Shown here piece after piece: positions 17,375 through 26,242 of a stretch of DNA of 64,000 bases. Made by a program: the position numbers and the translations under genes. Below the pieces are notes generated by a model. That model saw only the letters and a list, made by a program, of their open reading frames with translations. It did not search any database and was not told where the DNA came from. Origin of the DNA: Bacteroidota bacterium (GTDB lineage Bacteria; Bacteroidota; Bacteroidia; UBA8524); the NCBI GenBank assembly GCA_008933805.1, contig WBUH01000009.1:120215-184214 (forward strand), in the 5' to 3' direction. How positions within the stretch are numbered: position 1 is the first letter of the stretch; every line of letters begins with the position of its first letter.

Positions 17375-17503
17375 GTCAAGCTGAACTCGTTTCGGCATCT
17401 TTTCTGTGTTAACCGTTAATGATTAATACGATACCGAAACAAGTTCGGTATGACTGGCAGCCGTTGCCTCCCGTCATGCTGAACTCGTTTCAGCATCTCA
17501 TCT
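17375..17503. repeat. REP-like cluster: three copies, direct-inverted-direct
   Basis: Three copies of a unit of about 25-31 bp lie at 17375-17405 (plus), 17430-17454 (inverted) and 17473-17503 (plus). Each has a short hairpin: ATACCGAA/TTCGGTAT in the inverted copy and ATGCTGAA/TTCAGCAT in the third. The arms differ between copies but stay complementary. The first copy has a weaker hairpin. This resembles a bacterial interspersed mosaic element. The cluster lies in the 213-nt space between convergent genes. Confidence 0.75.
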
Positions 17504-17530
17504 CTAAAACTGATGAAACATTTATAAAAC

Positions 17531-17567
17531 AAAACAGCCCGAAAGCATTACACTTTCGGGCTGTTTT
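17531..17567. terminator. Bidirectional terminator
   Basis: A perfect 15-bp stem (17531-17545 with 17553-17567) with A and T ends closes a 7-nt loop between the convergent adenosyltransferase and TPR lipoprotein genes. Confidence 0.85.
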
Positions 17568-17585
17568 CGTATAGTTTAGATGGGC

Positions 17586-18347
17586 TTATCGCCTCATTTT
17601 CTTGATTTGTAAAATAGCTTCAGCAGCAGGGCTAAATTTAGGGTCTACTTTCAAAACATCACGGAAGTATTGTTCGCCTTTATCAAGGTCGCCGTTAGCC
17701 CCGTAAGCTTCACCCAACAACATAAGTGCGCCAACTTTTATACTCATCTCTTTTGATACTTGGCGTCCGTTTTCAACGGTATTGTAAGCAGTTTTTTGTT
17801 GTAACGAGCGAGGGTCGTCAAGAATCTCTTTCAATAGTTTTTCGCCTTCCAAGGCAGTACTGTTGCTCATTAACAATGAGTGGGCATAATTCAGCTTATA
17901 AGTCAACTCTTCAGGGAACAAACTCATCAATGTTTTGCTCGCATCGGCTGATTTTTCGGGTTGTCCCATTGCTTGTGCAAGTTTTACGTTCAAAACCAGC
18001 ATAGCAGTGTCTGTAGGCTTTTGTTTCAAATAATCTTTAATAATAACAAGAGCAGCAATCGGTTGGTTGGTCTCAACATATAGTTTAGCCAAGGTATCCT
18101 TTATACCAAGGTTGGTGCTATCCACCATCAGGTATGAGTTAAGTGCATAAATGGCAGTATATGGGTCAGCCATTTCCCAAGCTTTCCTAAAAATCTTTAA
18201 ATCGCGTTCAGCTTCAGGGGTAAGTGATACCGCAGCAGTTTTACCGCTATCGCTTTTTCCACCGTTACCGGTTTCTTTGTTGTTCTTACAAGCGGTTGCT
18301 AACATGGCAACTGCCGCTACTACTAAAACAGCCGTTTTTTTCATCAT
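17586..18347 (-). CDS. TPR-repeat lipoprotein
   Basis: A 253-residue lipoprotein starting MMKKTAVLVVAAVAMLATACKNN, with a lipobox ending at about Cys20. The mature part is helical and contains tetratricopeptide-like pairs: AIYALNSYLMVDSTN, AKLYVETNQPIAALVIIKDYLKQKPTD and a clear final TPR (LGEAYGANGDLDKGEQYFRDVLKVDPKFSPA). TPR proteins usually scaffold complexes; the partner is unknown. I use the ATG at 18345-18347 rather than an in-frame TTG at 18353, which sits in the -7 element. That element ends 3 nt before the ATG, so the mRNA is predicted to be leaderless. Confidence 0.78.
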   Translation of the reverse strand: MMKKTAVLVVAAVAMLATACKNNKETGNGGKSDSGKTAAVSLTPEAERDLKIFRKAWEMADPYTAIYALNSYLMVDSTNLGIKDTLAKLYVETNQPIAALVIIKDYLKQKPTDTAMLVLNVKLAQAMGQPEKSADASKTLMSLFPEELTYKLNYAHSLLMSNSTALEGEKLLKEILDDPRSLQQKTAYNTVENGRQVSKEMSIKVGALMLLGEAYGANGDLDKGEQYFRDVLKVDPKFSPAAEAILQIKKMRR

Positions 18348-18350
18348 GGG

Positions 18351-18358
18351 CAAAGGTA
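18351..18358 (-). promoter_or_regulatory. -7 element abutting the TPR lipoprotein start
   Basis: TACCTTTG on the minus strand, a perfect TAnnTTTG, followed by CCC and the ATG. Confidence 0.5.
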
Positions 18359-18403
18359 TTTTATTTTTTTATTATTAAAACAGTATCCTATTGTCATTAT
18401 AAT

Positions 18404-18862
18404 CTAAGATTTTCCATCCAGATACCCCTTGTCTATCAACACAGCATTGTTATCTGCTGCCTCAGTGGCCAGCCGGTCACATCGTTCGTTTTCAGGGTGG
18501 CCTGCATGGCCTTTCACCCAGTTAAACCGTATGGTATGCTTCTTATACAGGTTTGCAAAACGCATCCATAAATCGGGGTTCTTTTTGTCTTTAAAACCTT
18601 TCTTAATCCAGCCCCACAGCCAGCCTTTTTCTACCGCATCGCATACGTATTTGCTATCGGTATATATATCAATTTCCAGCCCCTCTTTGGTAAGAGCTTC
18701 AATGGCCACAATTACAGCCATCAGCTCCATGCGGTTGTTGGTGGTAAGCTTATAACCCGCCGATAGTTCTTTACGAACTTTGCCCCATACCAAAATAGCC
18801 CCGTATCCGCCAGGTCCCGGGTTTCCCCGCGCCGACCCATCTGTATAAATCTGAAGTTTCAA
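18404..18862 (-). CDS. rnhA: Ribonuclease HI
   Basis: A 152-residue endonuclease that cuts the RNA strand of RNA:DNA hybrids. All four catalytic acids are present: D8 (IYTDGS), E46 (NNRMELMAV), D69 (IYTDSKY) and D129 (ENERCDRLA), along with WVKGHAGHPENE. Length matches bacterial RNase HI. The start is unusual: the only position that gives the full N-terminus is a TTG at 18860-18862 (next Met is residue 45), and it lies just 7 bases after the stop codon of the upstream lipoprotein gene, so translation is probably coupled. The two genes form an operon. Confidence 0.94.
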   Translation of the reverse strand: MKLQIYTDGSARGNPGPGGYGAILVWGKVRKELSAGYKLTTNNRMELMAVIVAIEALTKEGLEIDIYTDSKYVCDAVEKGWLWGWIKKGFKDKKNPDLWMRFANLYKKHTIRFNWVKGHAGHPENERCDRLATEAADNNAVLIDKGYLDGKS

Positions 18863-18869
18863 AGTATCG

Positions 18870-19352
18870 TTATCGTATTAGTTTTCGGTAAAACCCTTCG
18901 TAAGCGTCATCGGTTTTCCCGTCGTCGTCGTAATCAATAAACCCCTTGAGGGTCATAGTAGTATCTGTAAGCACAGCCGCATATTTGTTTTCAACCGTGC
19001 TATCCATTTGCATATATACCAATGTATCGTGGTTAAACATCCACAAACCCGGCTTGCGCAGTTTAATTTGGTCGGCATAATCTTTAAACACCAGCAAATA
19101 TGCCCCTTCAGGGCCATACTCAATTTCAGCGGGTTTAAGACTCAATTCGCGGTATTGCCTGTCTTCAAGTACTACAATCGTATCTTTTTCAGCACCTTCT
19201 TCCAATGCATTCACCACTGAAGTTTGTTTTTGCAATATCCATCTGCCCACAACTTTCTTTGGATATTCTTTTATGCGGGCATCATTGCCGTTACACCCCG
19301 CCAATATGGCAACCAACGCTAAAACGATGCTGATATATATGTACCTGCTCAT
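18870..19352 (-). CDS. Lipocalin-like lipoprotein, function unknown
   Basis: A 160-residue lipoprotein with lipobox ILAGC (Cys20). After a short linker the sequence begins VVGRWILQKQTS and continues as a run of strands (YRELSLKPAEIEYG, AYLLVFKD, GLWMFNHDTLVYMQM, AAVLTDTTMTLKGFID), which is the pattern of small lipocalin-like domains of Bacteroidota. The C-terminal DYDDDGKTDDAYEG looks like a metal-binding acidic loop but is not a canonical EF-hand. I do not recognise a specific function. It is the first gene of an operon with rnhA. Confidence 0.65.
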   Translation of the reverse strand: MSRYIYISIVLALVAILAGCNGNDARIKEYPKKVVGRWILQKQTSVVNALEEGAEKDTIVVLEDRQYRELSLKPAEIEYGPEGAYLLVFKDYADQIKLRKPGLWMFNHDTLVYMQMDSTVENKYAAVLTDTTMTLKGFIDYDDDGKTDDAYEGFYRKLIR

Positions 19353-19394
19353 AAACTTAACCTTAATAAAGCAGCAAAAGTGCTTATTTTATGC

Positions 19395-19402
19395 TAATTT
19401 TG
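19395..19402 (+). promoter_or_regulatory. -7 element of typA promoter
   Basis: TAATTTTG, a perfect TAnnTTTG match, ends 28 nt before the typA ATG at 19431. Confidence 0.45.
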
Positions 19403-19430
19403 CGAAATTTTAATTTTTCAACCCCTCTTA

Positions 19431-21239
19431 ATGAATCTAAGAAACATAGCAATTATTGCCCACGTTGACCACGGTAAAACTACGTTGGTTGATAAAATAC
19501 TTTACCAAGCCAACCTGTTCCGTGATAATCAGGAAAAGGGAGAATTGATACTTGATAATAATGATTTGGAGCGCGAACGCGGTATCACCATTTTCTCAAA
19601 AAACGTATCGGTGCGCTACAAAGATGTAAAAATAAACATTATTGACACCCCTGGTCACGCGGATTTTGGTGGTGAGGTAGAGCGCGTATTGAAAATGGCC
19701 GACGGTGTTGTGCTGTTGGTGGATGCTTTTGAAGGCCCAATGCCCCAAACCCGTTTTGTATTGCAAAAGGCACTACAGTTGGGTTTGCGCCCTATTGTGG
19801 TTGTAAATAAAGTAGACAAACCTAACTGCCGCCCCGATGAAGTACACGAAGCTGTATTTGAATTATTCTTCCAATTAGATGCTTCTGAAGAGCAGTTGGA
19901 CTTCCCAACGGTTTACGGTAGCTCTAAGCAAGGCTGGTTTGGTCCTGATTGGAAAACTCCTACCGAAGATATTTCGTTCTTGTTAGATACTATACTTGAG
20001 CACGTTCCGCAGCCTAAAATTGCCGATGGTACCTTGCAAATGCAAATTACTTCGTTGGATTTCAGCAGCTTCTTGGGACGTATTGCCGTTGGTAAAGTAA
20101 CAAGGGGAATGATTAAAGAAGGAATGCCTGTGAAGTTGATGAAAGCTGACGGAAAGGTTATTCAAGCCCGTATTAAAGAACTACAAACGTTTGAAGGACT
20201 TGGTCGCAAAAAAGCCGAAGAGGTATTTGCCGGAGATATTTGTGCAGTAGTAGGGTTAGAAGATTTTGGTATTGGTGATACCATTGCCGATTTTGAAAAC
20301 CCCGAAGCACTTGCCATGATAAAAGTGGATGAGCCAACCATGAACATGATGTTTATGATTAACAACTCACCCTTTTTCGGTCAGGATGGTAAGTTTGTTA
20401 CCTCGCGCCACTTGCGCGACCGTTTGATGAAGGAAACTGAAAAGAACCTAGCATTGCGTGTTGAAGAAACAGGCAGCAGCGATAGCTTTTTGGTTTACGG
20501 ACGCGGTATTCTTCACTTGTCAATTCTTATTGAGACCATGCGTCGCGAAGGCTACGAATTTATGGTAGGCCAACCGCAAGTATTGGTAAAGGAAATTGAC
20601 GGAGTAAAATGCGAACCTTACGAGATTTTGGTGGTAGATGTACCTATGGAATTTGCCGGTAAGGTGATTGATATGGTGACCATGAAAAAAGGCGAAATGC
20701 TGATTATGGATACCAAAGGCGACCAACAACACTTAGAGTTTAAAATACCTTCTCGCGGTTTGATTGGTTTGCGTAGCCAAATGCTAACTGCAACCACCGG
20801 TGAAGCTATTATGGCGCACCGTTTCAGTGAATATTTACCTTGGAAAGGTGTGGTACCCGGCCGTATCAACGGTGTATTGGTATCAATAGACAGGGGGCCT
20901 GCTACCGCATACTCGATTGATAAACTGCAAGACCGCGGTATGTTTTTTATTGATCCGGGCGAAACTGTGTACGAAGGACAGATTGTAGGCGAAAACACCC
21001 GCCCGATGGATTTGGGCGTAAACCTTGTTAAAGCCAAGCAGTTGACCAACATGCGTGCTTCGGGTAAAGACGATAGCAGCCGTGTAGCTCCAAAAGTTCA
21101 GTTTTCATTGGAAGAAGCAATGGAATACATACAAGAAGATGAATGTGTGGAAGTAACACCAAGCATCATTCGCCTTCGTAAATTGATATTAGACGAAAAC
21201 GAGCGCAAACGCCGAGAAAAAGCAGTTGCCTCAGCATAA
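19431..21239 (+). CDS. typA: Ribosome-binding GTPase TypA/BipA
   Basis: A 602-residue translational GTPase that binds 70S ribosomes and helps large-subunit assembly and stress adaptation. The G domain shows AHVDHGKTTL (G1), RGITI (G2), DTPGHADFGGEVERVL (G3), NKVDKP (G4) and a GSS-type G5. Domain II, the EF-G-like domain III (FGRGILHLSILIETMRREGYEF) and the BipA-specific C-terminal domain (SRGLIGLRSQMLTATTGEAIM, then NMRASGKDD) are complete. The ATG at 19431 gives the usual start MNLRNIAIIAHVDHG. It appears to be a single-gene unit with its own promoter. Confidence 0.97.
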   Translation: MNLRNIAIIAHVDHGKTTLVDKILYQANLFRDNQEKGELILDNNDLERERGITIFSKNVSVRYKDVKINIIDTPGHADFGGEVERVLKMADGVVLLVDAFEGPMPQTRFVLQKALQLGLRPIVVVNKVDKPNCRPDEVHEAVFELFFQLDASEEQLDFPTVYGSSKQGWFGPDWKTPTEDISFLLDTILEHVPQPKIADGTLQMQITSLDFSSFLGRIAVGKVTRGMIKEGMPVKLMKADGKVIQARIKELQTFEGLGRKKAEEVFAGDICAVVGLEDFGIGDTIADFENPEALAMIKVDEPTMNMMFMINNSPFFGQDGKFVTSRHLRDRLMKETEKNLALRVEETGSSDSFLVYGRGILHLSILIETMRREGYEFMVGQPQVLVKEIDGVKCEPYEILVVDVPMEFAGKVIDMVTMKKGEMLIMDTKGDQQHLEFKIPSRGLIGLRSQMLTATTGEAIMAHRFSEYLPWKGVVPGRINGVLVSIDRGPATAYSIDKLQDRGMFFIDPGETVYEGQIVGENTRPMDLGVNLVKAKQLTNMRASGKDDSSRVAPKVQFSLEEAMEYIQEDECVEVTPSIIRLRKLILDENERKRREKAVASA

Positions 21240-21242
21240 TTG

Positions 21243-21294
21243 TTATTAGTTATCGGTTATCGGGTTTGAACATTTCAACCCGATAACCAATAAC
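21243..21294. repeat. Intergenic hairpin between typA and folD
   Basis: Arms 21249-21266 and 21277-21294 pair over 18 bp with one mismatch. The arms are built from repeats of a simple word (GTTATCGG / ATAACCAATAAC), and further copies of ATAACCAATAAC continue to about 21315. No T run follows, so a terminator role is uncertain. Confidence 0.7.
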
Positions 21295-21326
21295 TGTTAA
21301 CAGATAACCAATAACAAATAAACACG

Positions 21327-22205
21327 ATGCAGATACTCGACGGAAAAAAAGTAGCCGCTAAAATAAAAGAAGATATTAAGGCTGAAGTGGATGCTATAAA
21401 AGCCGCAGGCAAACGCACCCCCCACCTTGTAGCTATATTGGTTGGCCATGATGGTGCCAGCGAAACCTACGTTGCCAGCAAAGCCAAAGATTGCGAACAA
21501 CTGGGCATGAGCAGCACTGTTATCCGTTTTGAAGATACTGTAACCGAAAATGAGTTATTGGCCGAAGTGGAGCGCATTAATAACGACCCTCAATACGATG
21601 GGTTAATTGTGCAAATGCCGCTGCCCAAACACATCAACCCGTTAAAAGTTACTGAAACCATCAGTTACCAAAAAGACGTGGATGGTTTCCATCCCTACAA
21701 CGTAGGTCTGATGTTTAAAGGGCTGGATGCCTTTTACCCTGCCACTCCCTATGGAGTGTTGCTGATGTTAGAAGAATACAAAATCCCTACCGAGGGTAAA
21801 CATTGTGTGGTAATTGGCCGCAGCGATATTGTGGGCAAACCCATGAGTGCATTGATGGCTCGTGCTGCATATCCCGGTAATTGCACCGTAACCGTTTGCC
21901 ATAGCAAAACTCAAAACATCGAAGAATACACCCGCAAAGCAGATATTCTGATAGTAGCCCTTGGTCGCCCCGAGTTTGTGAAAGCAGACATGGTAAAACC
22001 CGGAGCTGTGGTGGTAGATGTGGGTATTACCCGTGTTGACGACGCTACCAATCCCCGTGGATATGTAATAAAAGGCGACGTAGCTTTTGATGAAGTGGCT
22101 CCTGTATCGTCATACATCACCCCCGTTCCCGGAGGCGTGGGCTTAATGACCCGTATCGGACTATTAAAAAACACCTTACAAGCTTATAAAAACCTAAACC
22201 CATAA
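21327..22205 (+). CDS. folD: Methylene-THF dehydrogenase/cyclohydrolase FolD
   Basis: A 292-residue bifunctional enzyme that interconverts 5,10-methylene-, methenyl- and 10-formyl-tetrahydrofolate in the cytoplasm. Family signatures are clear: [22 protein letters not shown] with the active-site tyrosine and lysine (YVASK), [43 protein letters not shown] and the terminal [12 protein letters not shown]. Length is standard. The stop codon overlaps the ATG of queE (TAATG at 22203-22207), so the two are co-transcribed and translationally coupled. Confidence 0.97.
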   Translation: MQILDGKKVAAKIKEDIKAEVDAIKAAGKRTPHLVAILVGHDGASETYVASKAKDCEQLGMSSTVIRFEDTVTENELLAEVERINNDPQYDGLIVQMPLPKHINPLKVTETISYQKDVDGFHPYNVGLMFKGLDAFYPATPYGVLLMLEEYKIPTEGKHCVVIGRSDIVGKPMSALMARAAYPGNCTVTVCHSKTQNIEEYTRKADILIVALGRPEFVKADMVKPGAVVVDVGITRVDDATNPRGYVIKGDVAFDEVAPVSSYITPVPGGVGLMTRIGLLKNTLQAYKNLNP

Positions 22206-22825
22206 TGGAAACTATGCTACATACGGCGGTTCAATTGCCCGTAATGGAGCATTTTTACACCATACAGGGAGAAGGTGCACACAGCGGAGTAGCAGCCTAT
22301 TTCATTCGTTTAGGCGGCTGCGATGTGGGTTGTTTTTGGTGCGATGTGAAAGAAAGCTGGGATGCTGAACTTCACCCGAAATATTCTATTGAAGAAATCA
22401 TAAGTTGGCCTGTTGAAGCAAACGCTATAACTGTTGTGATAACAGGCGGCGAGCCTTTGATGCACAACTTGGATGCGCTTACCCAAGCACTACAAGCCAA
22501 AGGAATAAAAACACACATTGAAACATCGGGGGCACACCCGTATAGTGGGCAGTGGGACTGGGTTACCTTTTCACCCAAAAAATTCAAAGAACCACACCCC
22601 TCAATTCTTGATAAAGCCAACGAGCTGAAAGTAATCGTTTATAACAAACACGATTTTGAGTTTGCCCAACAATACGAGCAATTGGTAAACTCCTCGTGTA
22701 AATTGTATCTGCAACCTGAGTGGGATAAAAGTGCTCAAATGCTGCCTTTGATTATTGAGTATGTAAAGGCCAATCCGCAGTGGCGTATATCGCTGCAAAC
22801 CCATAAATACATGAATATTCCTTAG
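22205..22825 (+). CDS. queE: 7-carboxy-7-deazaguanine synthase (radical SAM)
   Basis: A 206-residue radical SAM enzyme that makes 7-carboxy-7-deazaguanine in queuosine biosynthesis. The iron-sulfur cluster motif is CDVGCFWC (C39, C43, C46, the CxxxCxxC spacing), preceded by the QueE start HFYTIQGEGAHSGVAAYFIRLGGC. The SAM-binding GGEP (TGGEPLMH) and the C-terminal LQPEWDKS are also typical. The 5' end overlaps the folD stop. No other queuosine gene lies nearby. Confidence 0.95.
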   Translation: METMLHTAVQLPVMEHFYTIQGEGAHSGVAAYFIRLGGCDVGCFWCDVKESWDAELHPKYSIEEIISWPVEANAITVVITGGEPLMHNLDALTQALQAKGIKTHIETSGAHPYSGQWDWVTFSPKKFKEPHPSILDKANELKVIVYNKHDFEFAQQYEQLVNSSCKLYLQPEWDKSAQMLPLIIEYVKANPQWRISLQTHKYMNIP

Positions 22826-22836
22826 TGTTCAGTGTA

Positions 22837-22896
22837 CAGTTTTTGGTTTTCAGTTATTGCAATAAATACCAACTGAAAACGGTAAACAAAAAACTG
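22837..22896. repeat. Intergenic two-part hairpin between queE and ompA-like gene
   Basis: An outer stem (CAGTTTTT 22837-22844 with AAAAACTG 22889-22896) and an inner stem (GTTTTCAGTT 22846-22855 with AACTGAAAAC 22871-22880) form a long imperfect hairpin made of simple A/T-rich words. Confidence 0.6.
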
Positions 22897-22962
22897 ACAA
22901 CTAAAAAATCACTATTTTGGCACTCTTATCGTTATAGTTACTGAAAAGAGTTTAAAATACTG

Positions 22963-24876
22963 ATGTTACAAACACCCTACAAAATACTGTTTACGCTGGT
23001 TGCCTTTTTCTTTTTCTCGTGTGCAGCCCAAGCACAGCCCTTGCCCGATTCGGGTACAAAAAACAAAAAAGCAAAAGAACTTAAGGACCAAGCCATTAAT
23101 CAGTTTAAGGCCGGACAATTTGAAATGGCTCTGGGAACAGTTAACAAAGCCCTTGAAAAAGACGAAAAGTTTATTGATGCGTGGATGCTGAAGGGTGATA
23201 TATTGGCAGCACTGCTAAAATATACGGAGGCTGAACAAGCGTTTGATAAAGTGTTATTGATAAATGCGGATTACATACGAGCGTTTTATGAGAAAGGACG
23301 CATACAAGTAAAAGCCCAAAAATATGCCGAAGCGCGTAAAAACTTAGAGACCTTTAAAACCTACCCATACTCTGAAAAGTTTAAAAAAGAAGTAGCCAAC
23401 CTGTTGGCCATTTGTGATTTTGCGGAGAGCAGTACCAGTAACCCAGTTCCGTTTAAGCCCATTAACTTGGGACCCAACGTAAATACCAAAGCAATGGAGT
23501 ATTTCCCCGGGGTAACTGCCGATGAGCAAAAACTATACTTTACCCGATATGCCGAAGGTTACAGCGAGGATTTTTACGAAAGTGTACTAAAAGACAATGT
23601 GTGGCAAAAAGCCCGCAACTTGGGTGCTCCTGTAAATACCTACGAAAATGAAGGTACAGTATCAATTTCAACCGACGGGCAATACATATTTTACACCGCT
23701 TGTAACCGCCCTGATACGAAGGGAAGTTGTGATTTATACTTCTCAAGGTTAGACGGCGACCAGTGGAAGAACCCTATAAATATGCAAGCTCCTGTAAATA
23801 CTACGGCATGGGAGTCGCAACCCTCATTGTCGTATGATGGGGCTAATATCTATTTTGCCAGCAACCGTCCCGGTGGTTTAGGCGGTATGGATATTTGGGT
23901 AACACGCTTTGAAAATAACCGCTTTAGCGAGCCCGAGAACTTAGGCCCAAACATTAACACTGAAGGCGATGAATACACCCCCTTCATACACACTGACAAC
24001 AAGACATTGTATTTTTCTTCTGACGGTTGGCCGGGTTTGGGGCAAGGTGATATTTTTTATACCAAACGCGATGCAGACGGGAACTGGGCAAAACCTACCA
24101 ACATCGGTTATCCCATTAATACCCCTGCTGATGAAATAGGTTTTATAGTAAATCGCAGCGGTACATGGGCATACTTTGCCAGCGATATGCCGGGAGGTTA
24201 TGGTGGTTTGGATATCTATAAGTTTGAGTTGTACCCCGAAGCACGTCCTGAAGCATCCAGCTACGCAAAAGGGGTGATTTATGATGCTGAAACGAATGCT
24301 AAGCTGGAAGCCAATGCAGAGTTGATAGACCTTGAAACCGGCAAAACCCTTATCACATCACGCAGTAATATAAAAACAGGTGAGTTTTTGATGGTGTTAC
24401 AACCCAACAAAAACTATATGTTGAACGTAAACAAAGAGGGCTACTTGTTTTTCTCCGAGAACTTTGGGTTGAAAGAGTTTCCCAGCGACCAGCCGTTTAT
24501 TATCTCCGTGCCTTTGCACAAGATAAGAGTAGGAGAGAAGGTGATTCTTAAAAACGTGTTTTTTGATACCGACAAATTTGATTTGAAGGAGCAATCGAAA
24601 GCAGAGCTTAACAAGCTGATTGCCTTATTGAAAGCACAGCCTAAAATGAAGATTGAACTGGGTGGTCACACAGATAACACTGGTAATAAACAAAAGAACA
24701 TTACACTTTCGCAAAACCGTGCAAAAGCGGTATATGATTACTTAGTAGCCAATGGAATAGTTGCCGACAGGCTTACTTACAAAGGGTATGGAGATGCTAA
24801 ACCCGTTGCGGACAATAAAACCGAAGAAGGTCGTCGCCAAAACCGCCGTACCGAGTTTATTATTACAGCAAATTGA
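22963..24876 (+). CDS. PorE-like TPR/PD40/OmpA outer-membrane lipoprotein
   Basis: A 637-residue exported protein. The signal is FFFFSCAAQAQ, so it may be a lipoprotein at Cys20 or be cut after AQA. Domains in order: TPR repeats (about 30-140), a PD40 propeller (about 155-410, with ISTDGQYIFYTA, LSYDGANIYFAS and IHTDNKTLYFSSDG blades), a carboxypeptidase-regulatory-like fold (about 420-510, AKGVIYDAETNAKLEANAEL), and an OmpA peptidoglycan-binding domain (about 525-637, NVFFDTDKFDL, GGHTDNTG, NRAKAVYDYL, RRQNRRTEFI). This order is that of PorE, which anchors the type IX secretion system to peptidoglycan, but Bacteroidota have several such proteins and I cannot say this is the T9SS one. Confidence 0.88.
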   Translation: MLQTPYKILFTLVAFFFFSCAAQAQPLPDSGTKNKKAKELKDQAINQFKAGQFEMALGTVNKALEKDEKFIDAWMLKGDILAALLKYTEAEQAFDKVLLINADYIRAFYEKGRIQVKAQKYAEARKNLETFKTYPYSEKFKKEVANLLAICDFAESSTSNPVPFKPINLGPNVNTKAMEYFPGVTADEQKLYFTRYAEGYSEDFYESVLKDNVWQKARNLGAPVNTYENEGTVSISTDGQYIFYTACNRPDTKGSCDLYFSRLDGDQWKNPINMQAPVNTTAWESQPSLSYDGANIYFASNRPGGLGGMDIWVTRFENNRFSEPENLGPNINTEGDEYTPFIHTDNKTLYFSSDGWPGLGQGDIFYTKRDADGNWAKPTNIGYPINTPADEIGFIVNRSGTWAYFASDMPGGYGGLDIYKFELYPEARPEASSYAKGVIYDAETNAKLEANAELIDLETGKTLITSRSNIKTGEFLMVLQPNKNYMLNVNKEGYLFFSENFGLKEFPSDQPFIISVPLHKIRVGEKVILKNVFFDTDKFDLKEQSKAELNKLIALLKAQPKMKIELGGHTDNTGNKQKNITLSQNRAKAVYDYLVANGIVADRLTYKGYGDAKPVADNKTEEGRRQNRRTEFIITAN

Positions 24877-25002
24877 TGAAATAGTTTGATTTACAGGCGT
24901 ATGGCTCTATTGTTCTAAACTGAACGATAAAAAAGCAACGGTATGTGTTAAAATCACATCTTGCTTATAAACCATACGGGAATACTTTTTGATAGAGATT
25001 GG

Positions 25003-26106
25003 ATGATGAAGAAGTTTTTAGCAGCATTTATTTTATTAGCCATACCGTTTTCGGCGTTGATGGCGCAACCCATAGCCAGCTTTTTGAAAAGCAGCCATAA
25101 TTTTGGTGAGATAAAAGAAGTTGACGGCCCTGTTTCAACCGATTATTTGTTTGTAAACACAGGTAATAAGCCGTTGTTTCTTACTGAAGTGAAACCTTCT
25201 TGCGGTTGCACCGAACCTGATTGGACAAAAGATACCATTTACCCCGGTGATACAGGCTTTGTTCGTGCTAAGTTTAACCCGGCAAATATGCCCGGTCCGT
25301 TTGAAAAAGTAGTTTATATTGAGACTAACGGAGCACCGATACACATGACGTTGTTGTTTAGCGGCACGGTAATTCCCCGTCCGATTGAAATTTGGGACAT
25401 ATATCCCATAGAGCAAGGCAGAATCCGAATGAATAATAACTTTCTGTCGTTTGGAACTGCTTATTCAGGAGATATTGATTCAGCCGAAATTAAGCTATAC
25501 AACCAAAGCGATAAAGATATTTGGATAAGCAGCATGACCAATGCCCCTTATTACATAAACTTTGAAACACCCAGTCACCGCATTCGTCCAAAAGAAGAAG
25601 CGTTGATGAAAGTAAAATTTGACACCAAAGCATCAGGCCGTTGGGGCGAACATAACTATGTGTTTTACATGAACACACTAGACTCGCCTGCTACCAGTAA
25701 CATTCCCATCTATGCTCAAATCCTTATCAAGGAGAAGTTTCCTAAAATGACGAAGAAACAACTGGATAAGGCTCCTAAAATACAGGTGGATGCGCAGATG
25801 ATGTACTTGGGTAAACTGGTAAAAGGTGATTCTATTGATTTTCAGTTTACAATTACCAACATGGGACAAGAAAAGCTGATTATCCGTAGTGTGAACACCT
25901 TGTGCGGTTGCACGGTATCATCCGTTGATAAGAAAGAACTGAAGCGTGGCGAAAGCACGATATTAAGAGGACGTTTTAACTCAGAAGGTAGGGAAGGCCC
26001 GCAAGAAAAATACATCACAGTAGTGAGCAACGACCCTGTGACACCTGAATTGCGATTGGGCTTTACGGCTGAGATAGTTACAAACCCTAACGCACTTAAG
26101 TATTAA
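25003..26106 (+). CDS. DUF1573 double-domain secreted protein
   Basis: A 367-residue exported protein with a signal peptide ending ALMAQ and two DUF1573 (ASPM/Hydin-like, Ig-fold) units. Unit 1 has NFGEIKEVDGPVSTDYLFVNTGNKPL and the PSCGCTEPDW motif; unit 2 (from about 255) has LGKLVKGDSIDFQFTITNMGQEKL and NTLCGCTVSSVDK. Each unit keeps the CGC pair. The family is common in Bacteroidota but its role is unknown. The starts at 25003 and 25006 are tandem ATGs; the longer frame begins at a TTG with no signal and was rejected. It ends before a strong terminator. Confidence 0.85.
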   Translation: MMKKFLAAFILLAIPFSALMAQPIASFLKSSHNFGEIKEVDGPVSTDYLFVNTGNKPLFLTEVKPSCGCTEPDWTKDTIYPGDTGFVRAKFNPANMPGPFEKVVYIETNGAPIHMTLLFSGTVIPRPIEIWDIYPIEQGRIRMNNNFLSFGTAYSGDIDSAEIKLYNQSDKDIWISSMTNAPYYINFETPSHRIRPKEEALMKVKFDTKASGRWGEHNYVFYMNTLDSPATSNIPIYAQILIKEKFPKMTKKQLDKAPKIQVDAQMMYLGKLVKGDSIDFQFTITNMGQEKLIIRSVNTLCGCTVSSVDKKELKRGESTILRGRFNSEGREGPQEKYITVVSNDPVTPELRLGFTAEIVTNPNALKY

Positions 26107-26131
26107 CAACTTCTGCTGAATTTTTTCATAC

Positions 26132-26165
26132 AGCCCTGCGGAACTGCATCCGCAGGGCTTTTTTG
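26132..26165 (+). terminator. Rho-independent terminator after DUF1573 gene
   Basis: A perfect 11-bp stem (26132-26142 with 26149-26159), 6-nt loop and a TTTTTT tail. Confidence 0.88.
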
Positions 26166-26206
26166 TGCAGTAGTGCCGCTTCGGCGCAGAATTTGATAAG
26201 TAACTA

Positions 26207-26214
26207 TAAATTTG
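26207..26214 (+). promoter_or_regulatory. -7 element of the HtrA protease promoter
   Basis: TAAATTTG, a perfect TAnnTTTG, ends 28 nt before the ATG at 26243. Confidence 0.45.
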
Positions 26215-26242
26215 TGATAACAAAATACAGGAATAGTATAGT

